A DNA stretch of 64,000 nt from Chloroflexota bacterium (GTDB taxonomy: Bacteria > Chloroflexota > Anaerolineae > Anaerolineales > Villigracilaceae), in contig JAIOOU010000004.1 in assembly GCA_021414245.1 (NCBI GenBank), forward strand, positions 496,001 through 560,000. Direction: 5' to 3'. The number at the start of each line of letters is the position of its first letter. The stretch's first letter is position 1. Under the pieces are notes generated by a model. It was not told the DNA's origin, ran no database searches, and was given only the letters and a program-made list of their open reading frames with translations. Of the stretch, positions 49,587 to 57,320 are shown piece by piece. The translations under genes were made by a program, and so were the position numbers.

Positions 49587-50741
49587 ATGGCTCAAACGGG
49601 TCTTCTTCTTATTACCGATATCACCGGCTATTCAAAATACGTCCACCAAACCGAGCTTGAACATGCCCAGAGCAGCCTGACGGATCTGCTCCATTTGTTG
49701 ATCGACTACACCCGTTCACCGCTGGTCCTGTCCAAGCTGGAGGGCGATGCGGTATTTGCCTACGCACCTTCCGAAGGCTTTTTGCTGGGACAGACTCTGG
49801 TCGAAATGGTCGAGTCCACTTATCTCGCCTTTCGCAAGGCGCTGGAGTTGATGATTCGCAACACGACCTGCACGTGCGCCGCCTGCCGCAGCTTGAAGGA
49901 CCTCGACCTGAAATTCTTCGTCCACTATGGTTCCTTCACCATCCAAAAACTGAACGAGTATCGCGAGCTGTTGGGCAATGACGTCAACATGGTCCATCGC
50001 CTGGCGAAGAATCACATCAGGGAACAAACCGGTTTTGGGGCATACGCAGCCTACACCCGGGCGGTCATCGAAAAAATGGGATTGAGCGGGATCGCCGGGA
50101 GCATGATTTCCCATCGTGAGACCTTCGCAGATGTCGGCGAAGTGCAGCTGTGCGTTCAAAATATGCACGATGTTTGGGAAAGACGCGGCAATGAAGTACG
50201 AATCACGGCAGAGAAAAACCACCTGATGGGCAAGCTTGAATTTAACTTTCCGTATCCGCCTGAAGTCATGTGGCAATATATCACTGCCCCCGAATTTCGC
50301 TCGGTGATTAATGGCTCTGATGCTCAGGAGTTCAAAGATCTGTCCGCAGGGCGCGCCGGTATTGGTTCGTTGTATGTATGTGCGCACGGAAAGATGCAGG
50401 TCCTGCAGCCCATCATGGATTGGGAGCCCTTTGAAGGCTATACAACATGTGATCTGATTATGGGCGCGCGGCTACTTCATACGATTCAAGTAATCCCTGC
50501 CGGAGACGGCACGAACCTGAGGTATTCGGTGGGGGTATTGGAAATATCGCCTGTCAAATTCATGGCCTTAAGGTTGATGGTTCGTGGGTTGTTTATATAC
50601 AAGAAATCCATGTTTGCGAAACTGCGTCAACGGATCGATCAGGATGTAATCGAGCGCGGAGCTTTCATTGCGACTGAAAACCGCATCAGCGCACAGACGG
50701 TCACTGATACGGTGGCGAACCATTTTTCAGCTGGCGAATAG
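49587..50741 (+). CDS. DUF2652 class III nucleotide cyclase-like domain + SRPBCC domain protein
   Basis: 384 residues. The N-terminal part (about 1-215) resembles class III adenylate cyclases/DUF2652: ITDITGYSKYVH (metal aspartates), KLEGDAVFAY, GNDVNMVHRL (transition-state Asn/Arg). A Cys-rich insertion (CTCAACRS) follows the second strand. Residues 225-370 look like an SRPBCC/START-type ligand-binding fold (FPYPPEVMWQYITAPEF). Either cyclase activity regulated by a bound ligand or a non-catalytic homologue is possible. Stand-alone gene; GGTGAATGT precedes the ATG. Confidence 0.75.
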   Translation: MAQTGLLLITDITGYSKYVHQTELEHAQSSLTDLLHLLIDYTRSPLVLSKLEGDAVFAYAPSEGFLLGQTLVEMVESTYLAFRKALELMIRNTTCTCAACRSLKDLDLKFFVHYGSFTIQKLNEYRELLGNDVNMVHRLAKNHIREQTGFGAYAAYTRAVIEKMGLSGIAGSMISHRETFADVGEVQLCVQNMHDVWERRGNEVRITAEKNHLMGKLEFNFPYPPEVMWQYITAPEFRSVINGSDAQEFKDLSAGRAGIGSLYVCAHGKMQVLQPIMDWEPFEGYTTCDLIMGARLLHTIQVIPAGDGTNLRYSVGVLEISPVKFMALRLMVRGLFIYKKSMFAKLRQRIDQDVIERGAFIATENRISAQTVTDTVANHFSAGE

Positions 50742-50790
50742 CGCTGTAAGGGCTTTTGTTGCGCGCTGAAACGACCAGCTCTGCAAGAGA

Positions 50791-50823
50791 GCTGCTTGGT
50801 GATGAGCCGTGTCTGTGTGAGGG
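50791..50823 (+). repeat. Dispersed repeat, copy 3 (diverged)
   Basis: GATGAGCCGTGTCTGTGTGAGG matches copies 1 and 4 with several C-to-T/A-to-G changes. 49 bp after the cyclase-like gene. Confidence 0.5.
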
Positions 50824-50914
50824 TGGATTGTTTGTCCATGAATTTGCGGGGTGGGTTCGTAAATCCGTGCTGCAGAGGGATTGAGTTAGAATTGTGGCCT
50901 GAAGAAAAAAACAC

Positions 50915-51409
50915 ATGATGAACAATAAAAAAATATTCCCCATGATTTCCCTCATCCTGCTCTCTGCGGCCGCGATTCCATTTGCCTTCATTGTTTTATG
51001 GCAGTTGGATGTGGATTCAAAGACCATCGCCGAACAGCTTGGTTCCACGACCCGCCTGGCGATCCCATCGGTCATCACGCTGGTTGTTCTCATTTGGTTT
51101 GGTGCCGGGTTGGATTACGCGCTCTCTTTCATCTCAAAGAAGAATCTCCGCCTTCTGGCTTCCGTTCTGGTTTATCTCTTCATTCCCTCCATCTGCTGCG
51201 TTGGGATGCCCGCTCTGATCATTATGGCGTTCTCAGGCGTCTTTCAACAAGGCTGGTCTGGTGATTCAGGCTTTGAGGCAGCATTATTCATGAGCCTGGC
51301 GTTTATTCCAGCAGCAGTTGGTTTTCTATTCATTTATTTGGGCGCGGGCGTTAGTTTCATATCCCGTTGGCTGGCGGGACGGTTCTGGCGCGAAGCGGAA
51401 ACAGGATAA
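50915..51409 (+). CDS. Small membrane protein of unknown function
   Basis: 164 residues with four hydrophobic helices (about 8-29, 48-70, 80-106, 120-150) and no identifiable motif; ends with a basic tail RWLAGRFWREAE. Two ATG codons at 50915 and 50918 are possible; no strong ribosome site. Followed by a terminator at 51440-51465. No partner gene. Confidence 0.65.
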   Translation: MMNNKKIFPMISLILLSAAAIPFAFIVLWQLDVDSKTIAEQLGSTTRLAIPSVITLVVLIWFGAGLDYALSFISKKNLRLLASVLVYLFIPSICCVGMPALIIMAFSGVFQQGWSGDSGFEAALFMSLAFIPAAVGFLFIYLGAGVSFISRWLAGRFWREAETG

Positions 51410-51439
51410 AATTCATAACGAACGATGCGAAGAAAAACA

Positions 51440-51465
51440 AAACACTGGGCTAAAGTCCAGTGTTT
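51440..51465 (+). terminator. Rho-independent terminator
   Basis: 9-bp stem AAACACTGG, 8-nt loop, complement ending GTTT then CTTATT, 30 bp after the membrane-protein stop. Confidence 0.75.
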
Positions 51466-51479
51466 CTTATTGGGTACAA

Positions 51480-51515
51480 GGGGCTGATTGATGATGGGTC
51501 ATGTCCGCGTGAGGA
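51480..51515 (+). repeat. Dispersed repeat with core CATGTCCGCGTGAGG, copy 4
   Basis: Same 35-bp block as copy 1 (GGGGCTGATTGATG ... CATGTCCGCGTGAGG) with few differences, directly after a terminator. Confidence 0.8.
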
Positions 51516-51614
51516 ATGAGAATCCACTGGGAAGGCCCCCCGGTGTCTTTTGTCACGGGAAATGATATAAGTTGGAAATTATTCAACCCGCGGTTGGCAA
51601 GGCAAAGGAGAGTT

Positions 51615-51968
51615 ATGCAAACATTTACAAATATCACCGATGGCGTCAAACGAATTTGGGAGATCGAGCGATTGTGGAAAATTGCGGGCAGCCTGCCTGT
51701 TAAGGATGTGATGCTGGCCGATATCTCCAACCTGGATGAGGTTTCATGGTTTGGCGATGCGCCCGACGAAAGCCCGACCTGCCGTCGTGTTGCCGATCAT
51801 GCCAAGCGCATCTATGTAGCTGAATTCGATCACCCGGTCATTTTGTCCGCCGAAGGGTGGGTGATGGATGGGATGCACCGGGTTTGCAAAGCGTATCTTT
51901 TAGGATGGCAGACGGTCAAAGCTGTACAGTTTGCACAGAATCCTGAACCCGATCAGGTCATTGCTTGA
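51615..51968 (+). CDS. Small ParB-like domain protein
   Basis: 117 residues starting MQTFTNITDGVKRIWEIER at 51615 after AAAGGAGAG. The C-terminal HPVILSAEGWVMDGMHRVCKAYLLG with a GMHR motif resembles the ParB/Srx-like fold (GERRWRAA-like loop), but it is too short for a partition protein. Homologues are widespread and unassigned. An in-frame upstream stretch to 51516 lacks a ribosome site. Tail-to-tail overlap of 11 bp with the zinc-ribbon gene on the other strand. Confidence 0.72.
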   Translation: MQTFTNITDGVKRIWEIERLWKIAGSLPVKDVMLADISNLDEVSWFGDAPDESPTCRRVADHAKRIYVAEFDHPVILSAEGWVMDGMHRVCKAYLLGWQTVKAVQFAQNPEPDQVIA

Positions 51969-52377
51969 AATTGATGGGCAGGTTTGAATTGCAGTACGGG
52001 CAGGCCGCGGATTGTCTCCCGGTCCATTTGACCTCATAGGAGCGGATCGGTCCGCCGCATTGCGGGCAGGTCAACGGGAGCAGGTCCGCGGGGTGGAGCG
52101 GCTCAAAGGAAGCCGGAGCAGTGATCGGCGCGGGAGGAGGCGTCACCGGGGTGGAGGGCTGGAATGGGGCCGGATTGTACGGTTCTCGGGGATCCTGCTC
52201 CCGGAACAGCGATCCGAAAAGCGTGCTCAAGCCGATCAGCACCAAAATCCCGGGCCAGATGCCATGTCCTGAAGAAAACAGGATGGCCAGCCCGATCAGC
52301 CAAAAGAGACCGCCGCCGAAATGCCTGTGCGGACGAAAGAACGGGGGCCCGTATCGAAATCTTTTATGTCTGTGCAT
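51958..52377 (-). CDS. Membrane protein with C-terminal zinc ribbon
   Basis: 139 residues. The N-terminus is basic with HRHKRFRYGPPFF, followed by one or two hydrophobic helices (GGGLFWLIGLAILF, GIWPGILVLIGLSTLFG), a proline/threonine linker and a C-terminal zinc ribbon (CPQCGG...CPYCN). No known role; possibly a membrane-tethered zinc module. Starts ATG at 52377. Confidence 0.7.
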   Translation of the reverse strand: MHRHKRFRYGPPFFRPHRHFGGGLFWLIGLAILFSSGHGIWPGILVLIGLSTLFGSLFREQDPREPYNPAPFQPSTPVTPPPAPITAPASFEPLHPADLLPLTCPQCGGPIRSYEVKWTGRQSAACPYCNSNLPINFKQ

Positions 52378-52498
52378 GGTACGCTTCCTTTTACGAATAA
52401 AGAGAATCAGTCTCCGTAATATACGTCCCGTTTCTGCGGAAGTTGCGTATCGGGCGGGGAGTTAAGGCGATGGTTTCGGTCGAAAGGCAATCTCATGA

Positions 52499-52504
52499 TA
52501 CGAT
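52499..52504 (+). promoter_or_regulatory. -10 box for leaderless start of the lysoplasmalogenase gene
   Basis: TACGAT seven bases before the ATG at 52512, no ribosome site. Confidence 0.35.
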
Positions 52505-52511
52505 ATGAATT

Positions 52512-53180
52512 ATGAACACCTTTTTGATAGCCGCGTTGGGTTTTGCCGCGCTGGAAGCGCTGGCGTTGTGGGAAAACTGGCTGCGATTGGAGTACATTGC
52601 CAAACCTGCCGTCATGATCCTCCTGTTTCTCTGGTTATTGACATCGGCTGGCTTGCATGGCGCCCTGCTTTGGTTCGGGCTGGGAATCCTGTTCTCGCTT
52701 GCAGGGGATGTGCTTTTGATCTTCTCCCTGGATCGGATGTTTCTGGCGGGGCTGGTTGCCTTTCTTCTGGCGCACGCAGCCTATGTGATCGGATTCAACA
52801 GCCCGCTGCCGGCCTTTTCGATTTGGGGGATGGCTTTTGCCGTGATGGTCAGCCTCGGGGGCGCGCGGGTCATTCGCCGCATTCTGGCTGCTCTTGCTTC
52901 CAAAGGGCAGTCGGCCATGCGGACGCCGATCATAGTCTACAGCATGGTCATCTCGCTCATGCTTCTGTCTGCCATGCTGAAGTTGAGCGACCTGACGTGG
53001 GACGCGAATGCGGCGGCCCTGGTCAGCGGGGGGGCCTTCCTGTTTTATATTTCCGATATTATCCTTGCCTGGCATAAATTCGTCTCCCCGATCCGGCATG
53101 GGCGCATCTATAATATTGGCGCGTATCACCTGGGCCAAATCGCCTTGATCGCGGGCGTGATCGCCCAATTTGGCGGGTGA
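52512..53180 (+). CDS. Lysoplasmalogenase (YhhN family)
   Basis: 222 residues with eight hydrophobic helices. Motifs FSLAGDVLLIF and YISDIILAW carry the acidic residues conserved in YhhN/TMEM86 proteins, which hydrolyse the vinyl-ether bond of lysoplasmalogens. The bacterial substrate is not certain. Likely a single gene, divergent from the zinc-ribbon protein. Confidence 0.84.
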   Translation: MNTFLIAALGFAALEALALWENWLRLEYIAKPAVMILLFLWLLTSAGLHGALLWFGLGILFSLAGDVLLIFSLDRMFLAGLVAFLLAHAAYVIGFNSPLPAFSIWGMAFAVMVSLGGARVIRRILAALASKGQSAMRTPIIVYSMVISLMLLSAMLKLSDLTWDANAAALVSGGAFLFYISDIILAWHKFVSPIRHGRIYNIGAYHLGQIALIAGVIAQFGG

Positions 53181-53246
53181 ACAACTTTCAGCTTATACGC
53201 CTGAATAGATTGTGGTTGAATTTTTATCGGTGGAAGGGAGAGTGCA

Positions 53247-54053
53247 ATGGAAAACTATATTTGCGTCACCTGTGGAGTGCAGTATCAGGAAACCGATTCG
53301 CCCCCGGAACACTGTCTCATCTGCGAAGATGACCGGCAGTATATCGGTCATAAGGGACAACAATGGACGACCATCGCGCAGATGCGAAAGGATCATCACA
53401 ACCGGATCGAGGAGATTGAACCGAATCTGACGGGGATCGGCTCTGTTCCAGCATTCGCCATCGGTCAGCGCGCCTTGCTGGTCCAAACCCCGAACGGAAA
53501 TGTATTATGGGATTGTCCCAGCCTGCTGGATGATGCCACCCTGCAGGCCGTTCGTGCGCGCGGAGGCATCAGCGCCATTGCCGTCTCGCATCCGCACCTG
53601 GTGGGCTCTGTCGTGGATTGGAGTCGTGCTTTTGAGGACGCGCCGATCTACTGGCATGCGGATAATCGTGACTGGGTGATGCGGTCCGATCGTGCCTATC
53701 GTTTTTGGGAGGGGGAGACCCTGCAGCTGCTTGACGGCTTGACCCTTGTCCGCTGCGGAGGGCATTTTCCCGGTTCGGATGTTTTGCACTGGGCACAGGG
53801 CGCTGATGGGCGCGGCGCCTTGTTATCCGGAGACACCCTGCAGCTTGCCCAGGATCGGCGCTATGTCAGTTTTATGTACAGTTATCCCAATATGATTCCC
53901 CTGAATGCGCGTGCAGTTGAACGCATTGCGCAGGCGGTCGAGCCTTTTCAATTTGACCGTTTATACGGCGGCTGGTGGGATTATGTGATGCCGGCGGATG
54001 CCAAAGCTGCGGTCAGGCGCTCTGCCGACAGATACATCCGGGCCATAAAATAA
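53247..54053 (+). CDS. Rubredoxin-like domain fused to metallo-beta-lactamase-fold hydrolase
   Basis: 268 residues. Residues 1-40 form a rubredoxin/zinc-ribbon-like module (YICVTCGVQY then HCLICEDD). The rest resembles the MBL fold: FAIGQRALLVQTPNGNVLWDCP, SHPHLVGSV in the HxHxDH position (only partly conserved), GGHFPGSDVL (second histidine) and LLSGDTLQLA. Loss of the canonical HxHxDH means the metal site may be changed. The rubredoxin-like part could pass electrons to or stabilise the enzyme. Ends at the bidirectional terminator. Confidence 0.82.
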   Translation: MENYICVTCGVQYQETDSPPEHCLICEDDRQYIGHKGQQWTTIAQMRKDHHNRIEEIEPNLTGIGSVPAFAIGQRALLVQTPNGNVLWDCPSLLDDATLQAVRARGGISAIAVSHPHLVGSVVDWSRAFEDAPIYWHADNRDWVMRSDRAYRFWEGETLQLLDGLTLVRCGGHFPGSDVLHWAQGADGRGALLSGDTLQLAQDRRYVSFMYSYPNMIPLNARAVERIAQAVEPFQFDRLYGGWWDYVMPADAKAAVRRSADRYIRAIK

Positions 54054-54088
54054 AAAGAGACCGGCGATTCAGGACCGCCGATTCAAAC

Positions 54089-54128
54089 AAGAACAGTGCC
54101 CTGCAGTCATCTGCAGGGCACTGTTCTT
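54089..54128. terminator. Bidirectional terminator between convergent genes
   Basis: 18-bp perfect stem (AAGAACAGTGCCCTGCAG) around the 4-nt loop TCAT. Confidence 0.9.
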
Positions 54129-54148
54129 TATGTGATTGGTGAAAATGA

Positions 54149-54568
54149 TTAACGATTGGCGACTATGGTCAAACGGGGCAGCAGGGTTACGGTAATGGCC
54201 CAGGCCACGATGTGCATGATCATTAATGCAATCGCGGCCGGCCAGTTCGCCCCCGGCATGGAGGAGCGCGCAAATCCGACGTCCGGCAGGAAGGAGATCA
54301 ATAAAAAGACAAAGGCGATGACATGATACGTACGGAGCGGGTTCTTCGCAAAATGCGCCACCACGGTAAAGACCAGTACACCGCCGGTCACCAGCACGAG
54401 GGTAAACATGCTTGGAAAAATCCATCCCAAACTCGGCGGCGGGTTGACAGGTCGCAGGATCAATACGGACAGGATACGCACGACGAGAACTCCGGCAATG
54501 GAGGCGCGCACGGTTAACGGACCGGCCCAGAACAGGCGTTTTAGTTGAATGACGGGTGGATTGGACAT
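54149..54568 (-). CDS. DUF6069-like four-helix membrane protein
   Basis: 139 residues with four membrane helices and the family's conserved IQLKRLFWAGPLTVRASIAGVL beginning. Function unknown. AAAGGAGAAAT precedes the ATG at 54568. Shares a palindromic terminator with the convergent MBL gene and is divergent from the MFS gene. Confidence 0.75.
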   Translation of the reverse strand: MSNPPVIQLKRLFWAGPLTVRASIAGVLVVRILSVLILRPVNPPPSLGWIFPSMFTLVLVTGGVLVFTVVAHFAKNPLRTYHVIAFVFLLISFLPDVGFARSSMPGANWPAAIALMIMHIVAWAITVTLLPRLTIVANR

Positions 54569-54723
54569 GATTTCTCCTTTCTATCTCGAACAACCCGGTT
54601 CGATATTCCTTACGCTGCCTTTTCCCGGAATGATGGGGAAATTGTGTGGAACCTCCGGCATGCGTATTCCCAGGGCGAGGTGGTATCATATCGCTTCCAT
54701 CTTTACTTTACCGAGGAATTTAA

Positions 54724-55980
54724 ATGAGCTTGCAGCCGGAACAACCGACAACGATTCGTCACGACCCGTACGCCGCTTTGCGCATCCTGGATTTCCGGCT
54801 GCTGCTGGCCGGGCGTTTCATCACCACCTTTGGCACGGAGATGGTCTCCTTTGCCGTGGCCTGGGAGTTGTGGCTGCGCACCCACAGCGCCTTTGCGCTG
54901 GGCCTGGTCGGCCTGGTGCAGGTCATCCCGGTGATTCTGTTGTCCCTGCCGGCCGGCCACGTTGCAGATCAATATAACCGCCGGCGCATTTTGTTGTTCT
55001 CTCAATTATCTCTTATCTTTTTTGCATTGGCATTGACCTATCTTTCTTATTCCAGAGGTGCATTGGTCTTTGTATATTTGTGCCTGTTTGGAATTGGGGT
55101 GACCCGTTCCTTTAACGACCCGGCTTCCTCCACCCTGGTGCCGGAAACCGTGCCCTCCGAACTTTTTGCGAGCGCCGCCACCTGGAACAGCGGCACCTGG
55201 CAGGCGGCTTCCATCCTGGGTCCGGCCGCCGCCGGGCTGTTGATTGCCTTCTCCGGCAGTGCCACTTATCTTTATGCTTTTGATGCCTTCGGCACAGCCG
55301 TCTTTGCGATTCTGCTGATACTGATCAAAGGGAAGAAACTGCCCCTCGCGCGCAAGTCCGCCACCTGGTCCTCGCTGATCGAAGGATTTAAGTTCATGCG
55401 TGATACGAAGGTCATTCTGGCCGCGATCACCCTCGACATGTTTGCGGTCCTCTTTGGCGGGGCCGTAGCCCTGCTGCCCATTTATGCGACCGATATTCTC
55501 AAGGTCGGTCCCCAGGGATTGGGGATCATGCGCGCCGCGCCATCCATCGGTGCCCTTCTGATGGCCTTTGCCATTGCGCATCTACCGCCCATGAAACACG
55601 CCGGGCGGACTCTCCTCCTGGCAGTGGCCGGGTTTGGTTTGTGCACGATCGTGTTCGGACTTTCGAGCTGGTTCTGGCTTTCGGTCTTGATGCTGGCCCT
55701 GCTCGGCGGGCTCGATTTCATCAGTGTCGTCATCCGCGGTACTTTGCTGCTCACCCAATCTCCAGATGAGATGCGCGGACGCATCTCCGGTGTGAACAGC
55801 ATCTTCATCGGCATTTCCAATCAGCTCGGCAGTTTTGAATCAGGCCTGGTTGCCGCCTTGTTTGGTCCTGTCATCGCTGTGGTGGGCGGGGGCATTGGGA
55901 CAATTCTGGTGGTGCTGGCGGTGGCAAAATACTGGCCCGAAATGCGCGATTTGAAAACCCTGGATGTTCCGGGATCCTAA
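54724..55980 (+). CDS. MFS transporter (MFS_3/EntS-like)
   Basis: 418 residues, 12 helices. Signature loop GHVADQYNRRRI between helices 2 and 3 and MRGRISGVNSIFIGISNQLG in the second half fit the enterobactin-exporter-type MFS_3 group also represented at 7528. Substrate unknown. GAGGAATTTAA lies before the ATG. The DMT gene starts 12 bp after its stop, so the two are co-transcribed. Confidence 0.87.
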   Translation: MSLQPEQPTTIRHDPYAALRILDFRLLLAGRFITTFGTEMVSFAVAWELWLRTHSAFALGLVGLVQVIPVILLSLPAGHVADQYNRRRILLFSQLSLIFFALALTYLSYSRGALVFVYLCLFGIGVTRSFNDPASSTLVPETVPSELFASAATWNSGTWQAASILGPAAAGLLIAFSGSATYLYAFDAFGTAVFAILLILIKGKKLPLARKSATWSSLIEGFKFMRDTKVILAAITLDMFAVLFGGAVALLPIYATDILKVGPQGLGIMRAAPSIGALLMAFAIAHLPPMKHAGRTLLLAVAGFGLCTIVFGLSSWFWLSVLMLALLGGLDFISVVIRGTLLLTQSPDEMRGRISGVNSIFIGISNQLGSFESGLVAALFGPVIAVVGGGIGTILVVLAVAKYWPEMRDLKTLDVPGS

Positions 55981-55992
55981 AAGGAAGAACCT

Positions 55993-56430
55993 ATGCAAAC
56001 GGTCATTGTCATTATTCTTATCGGCCTGATGGGCGGGGTGGCGGTCGGCGTCCAGGCTCCTCTCTCCAGCATGATCAGTCAACGTCTGGGCATGTTGGAA
56101 TCCGTCTTCATCGTGCATGTGGGCGGTGCGCTGGCCGCCTTGATCCCGCTTGTCTATTACAGCGGCGGAAAGCTGGGCCAGTGGCGGACTGTCCCCTGGT
56201 ATGCCCTGTGCGCCGGCCTGTTCGGACTGGTGGTCATCTTTTCGATGAGTTATATGATCCCGCGCATTGGCGTGGCAACTGCGCTTATCATTTTACTGGC
56301 CGGGCAGTTGATCATTGGGACCGTGCTCGATCATTTCGGCTGGCTGGGTGCTGTGCAGAGACCGCTGGATATTACCCGCGTGTTCGGTCTTTCCGTGGTT
56401 CTGCTTGGGGTCTGGCTCTCGGTGAAATAA
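55993..56430 (+). CDS. DMT-family transporter (DUF606/YdcZ)
   Basis: 145 residues with five helices: GLMGGVAVGVQAPLSS and the closing GWLGAVQRPLDITRVFG are typical of the short DUF606 DMT family, which probably works as dimers. Substrate unknown. It is the second gene of the MFS operon (12 bp gap, AAGGAAG ribosome site). Confidence 0.87.
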   Translation: MQTVIVIILIGLMGGVAVGVQAPLSSMISQRLGMLESVFIVHVGGALAALIPLVYYSGGKLGQWRTVPWYALCAGLFGLVVIFSMSYMIPRIGVATALIILLAGQLIIGTVLDHFGWLGAVQRPLDITRVFGLSVVLLGVWLSVK

Positions 56431-56472
56431 GCCCCTGACCTTTGGACTATTTCTTACATTCTGCATGCTCTG

Positions 56473-56478
56473 TATAAT
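56473..56478 (+). promoter_or_regulatory. -10 box for the LURP-one-like gene
   Basis: TATAAT 29 bp before the ATG at 56508; transcription would start near 56485 and include GGAGG. Confidence 0.45.
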
Positions 56479-56507
56479 CCTGAAAAATTATCTTGGAGGA
56501 GTTGTGC

Positions 56508-57272
56508 ATGTATAGTTATCCACTCAAGTTTGAGTTTCCAATGATCAGCCTGGGCCGCCAGGTGGATGTAAAAAACGGGGATGGCGGTTTTATCATGCGC
56601 GTTACCGATCCCTTCATTTCCTTCAAGGATTCAATGACCGCCATCAACGGCAAGGGGACGGCGGTTTATCAGATCAACGGGGATTCCAGTTTTCGTTTCC
56701 TGTTCCAGTTCGCGAGCATGTCCACCGATTGGACCATTCAAACCATGGACGGCAAACCGCTCGCCTTTATTCGCAATTATTTCGCCCGCATGGAGGAATT
56801 TGAATCCATTGGGGTCAAGAAACCCTCCTCGATCAATCCGGACGGCACACCCTCCCTGGGCGGGATCGCCGGCCAGTTCGCCGCGAACATGATCAACCAG
56901 ACCGTCAGCCGCAATGTGCCTGGCAGGCTCGTGTACCAGATCCTCGACAAGGAAGGCGGTAATGTGCTTGGCTGGATCGTTCCCTCACGTGGCACAGGTT
57001 GGTTTGACTTCCTGCCTTACTCCACACGCATCAAGATTTTGAACATTCCCTTTGCTGCGCGGGCTTATGCCCCATCCTATGAATTTAAACTCGGCAATCT
57101 TTACGGACCCACCGCGCTCAAACTGCAAAAGCAGCGTGATCTGTTTGTGGACCGTTATTCGCTTGAGAAGACCGCCGAATTAAGCGATGTCGATGAACGC
57201 TGGGCCGTTCCCGCCCTGACCCTGGTGACCATGTTCGAACGACAGCGAGTGAAGGAAATGGCGGATTGGTAA
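56508..57272 (+). CDS. LURP-one/scramblase-like beta-barrel protein
   Basis: 254 residues. Starts MYSYPLKFEF at 56508, nine bases after GGAGG. The all-beta region (VYQINGDSSFRFLFQF, WTIQTMDGKPLAF, VYQILDKEGGNVLGWIV) resembles the Tubby/LURP-one/phospholipid scramblase fold. Function in bacteria is unknown; membrane or lipid binding is an inference. It ends in a perfect palindromic terminator that also serves the opposite-strand GHKL gene. Confidence 0.68.
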   Translation: MYSYPLKFEFPMISLGRQVDVKNGDGGFIMRVTDPFISFKDSMTAINGKGTAVYQINGDSSFRFLFQFASMSTDWTIQTMDGKPLAFIRNYFARMEEFESIGVKKPSSINPDGTPSLGGIAGQFAANMINQTVSRNVPGRLVYQILDKEGGNVLGWIVPSRGTGWFDFLPYSTRIKILNIPFAARAYAPSYEFKLGNLYGPTALKLQKQRDLFVDRYSLEKTAELSDVDERWAVPALTLVTMFERQRVKEMADW

Positions 57273-57284
57273 GATGCCTGCGAC

Positions 57285-57318
57285 AAAAAGAGGCCGTCCA
57301 ATTGGACGGCCTCTTTTT
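57285..57318. terminator. Perfect 34-bp palindrome, bidirectional terminator
   Basis: No-mismatch inverted repeat AAAAAGAGGCCGTCCAA plus its complement, no loop, flanked by A5/T5. Confidence 0.92.
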
Positions 57319-57320
57319 GT

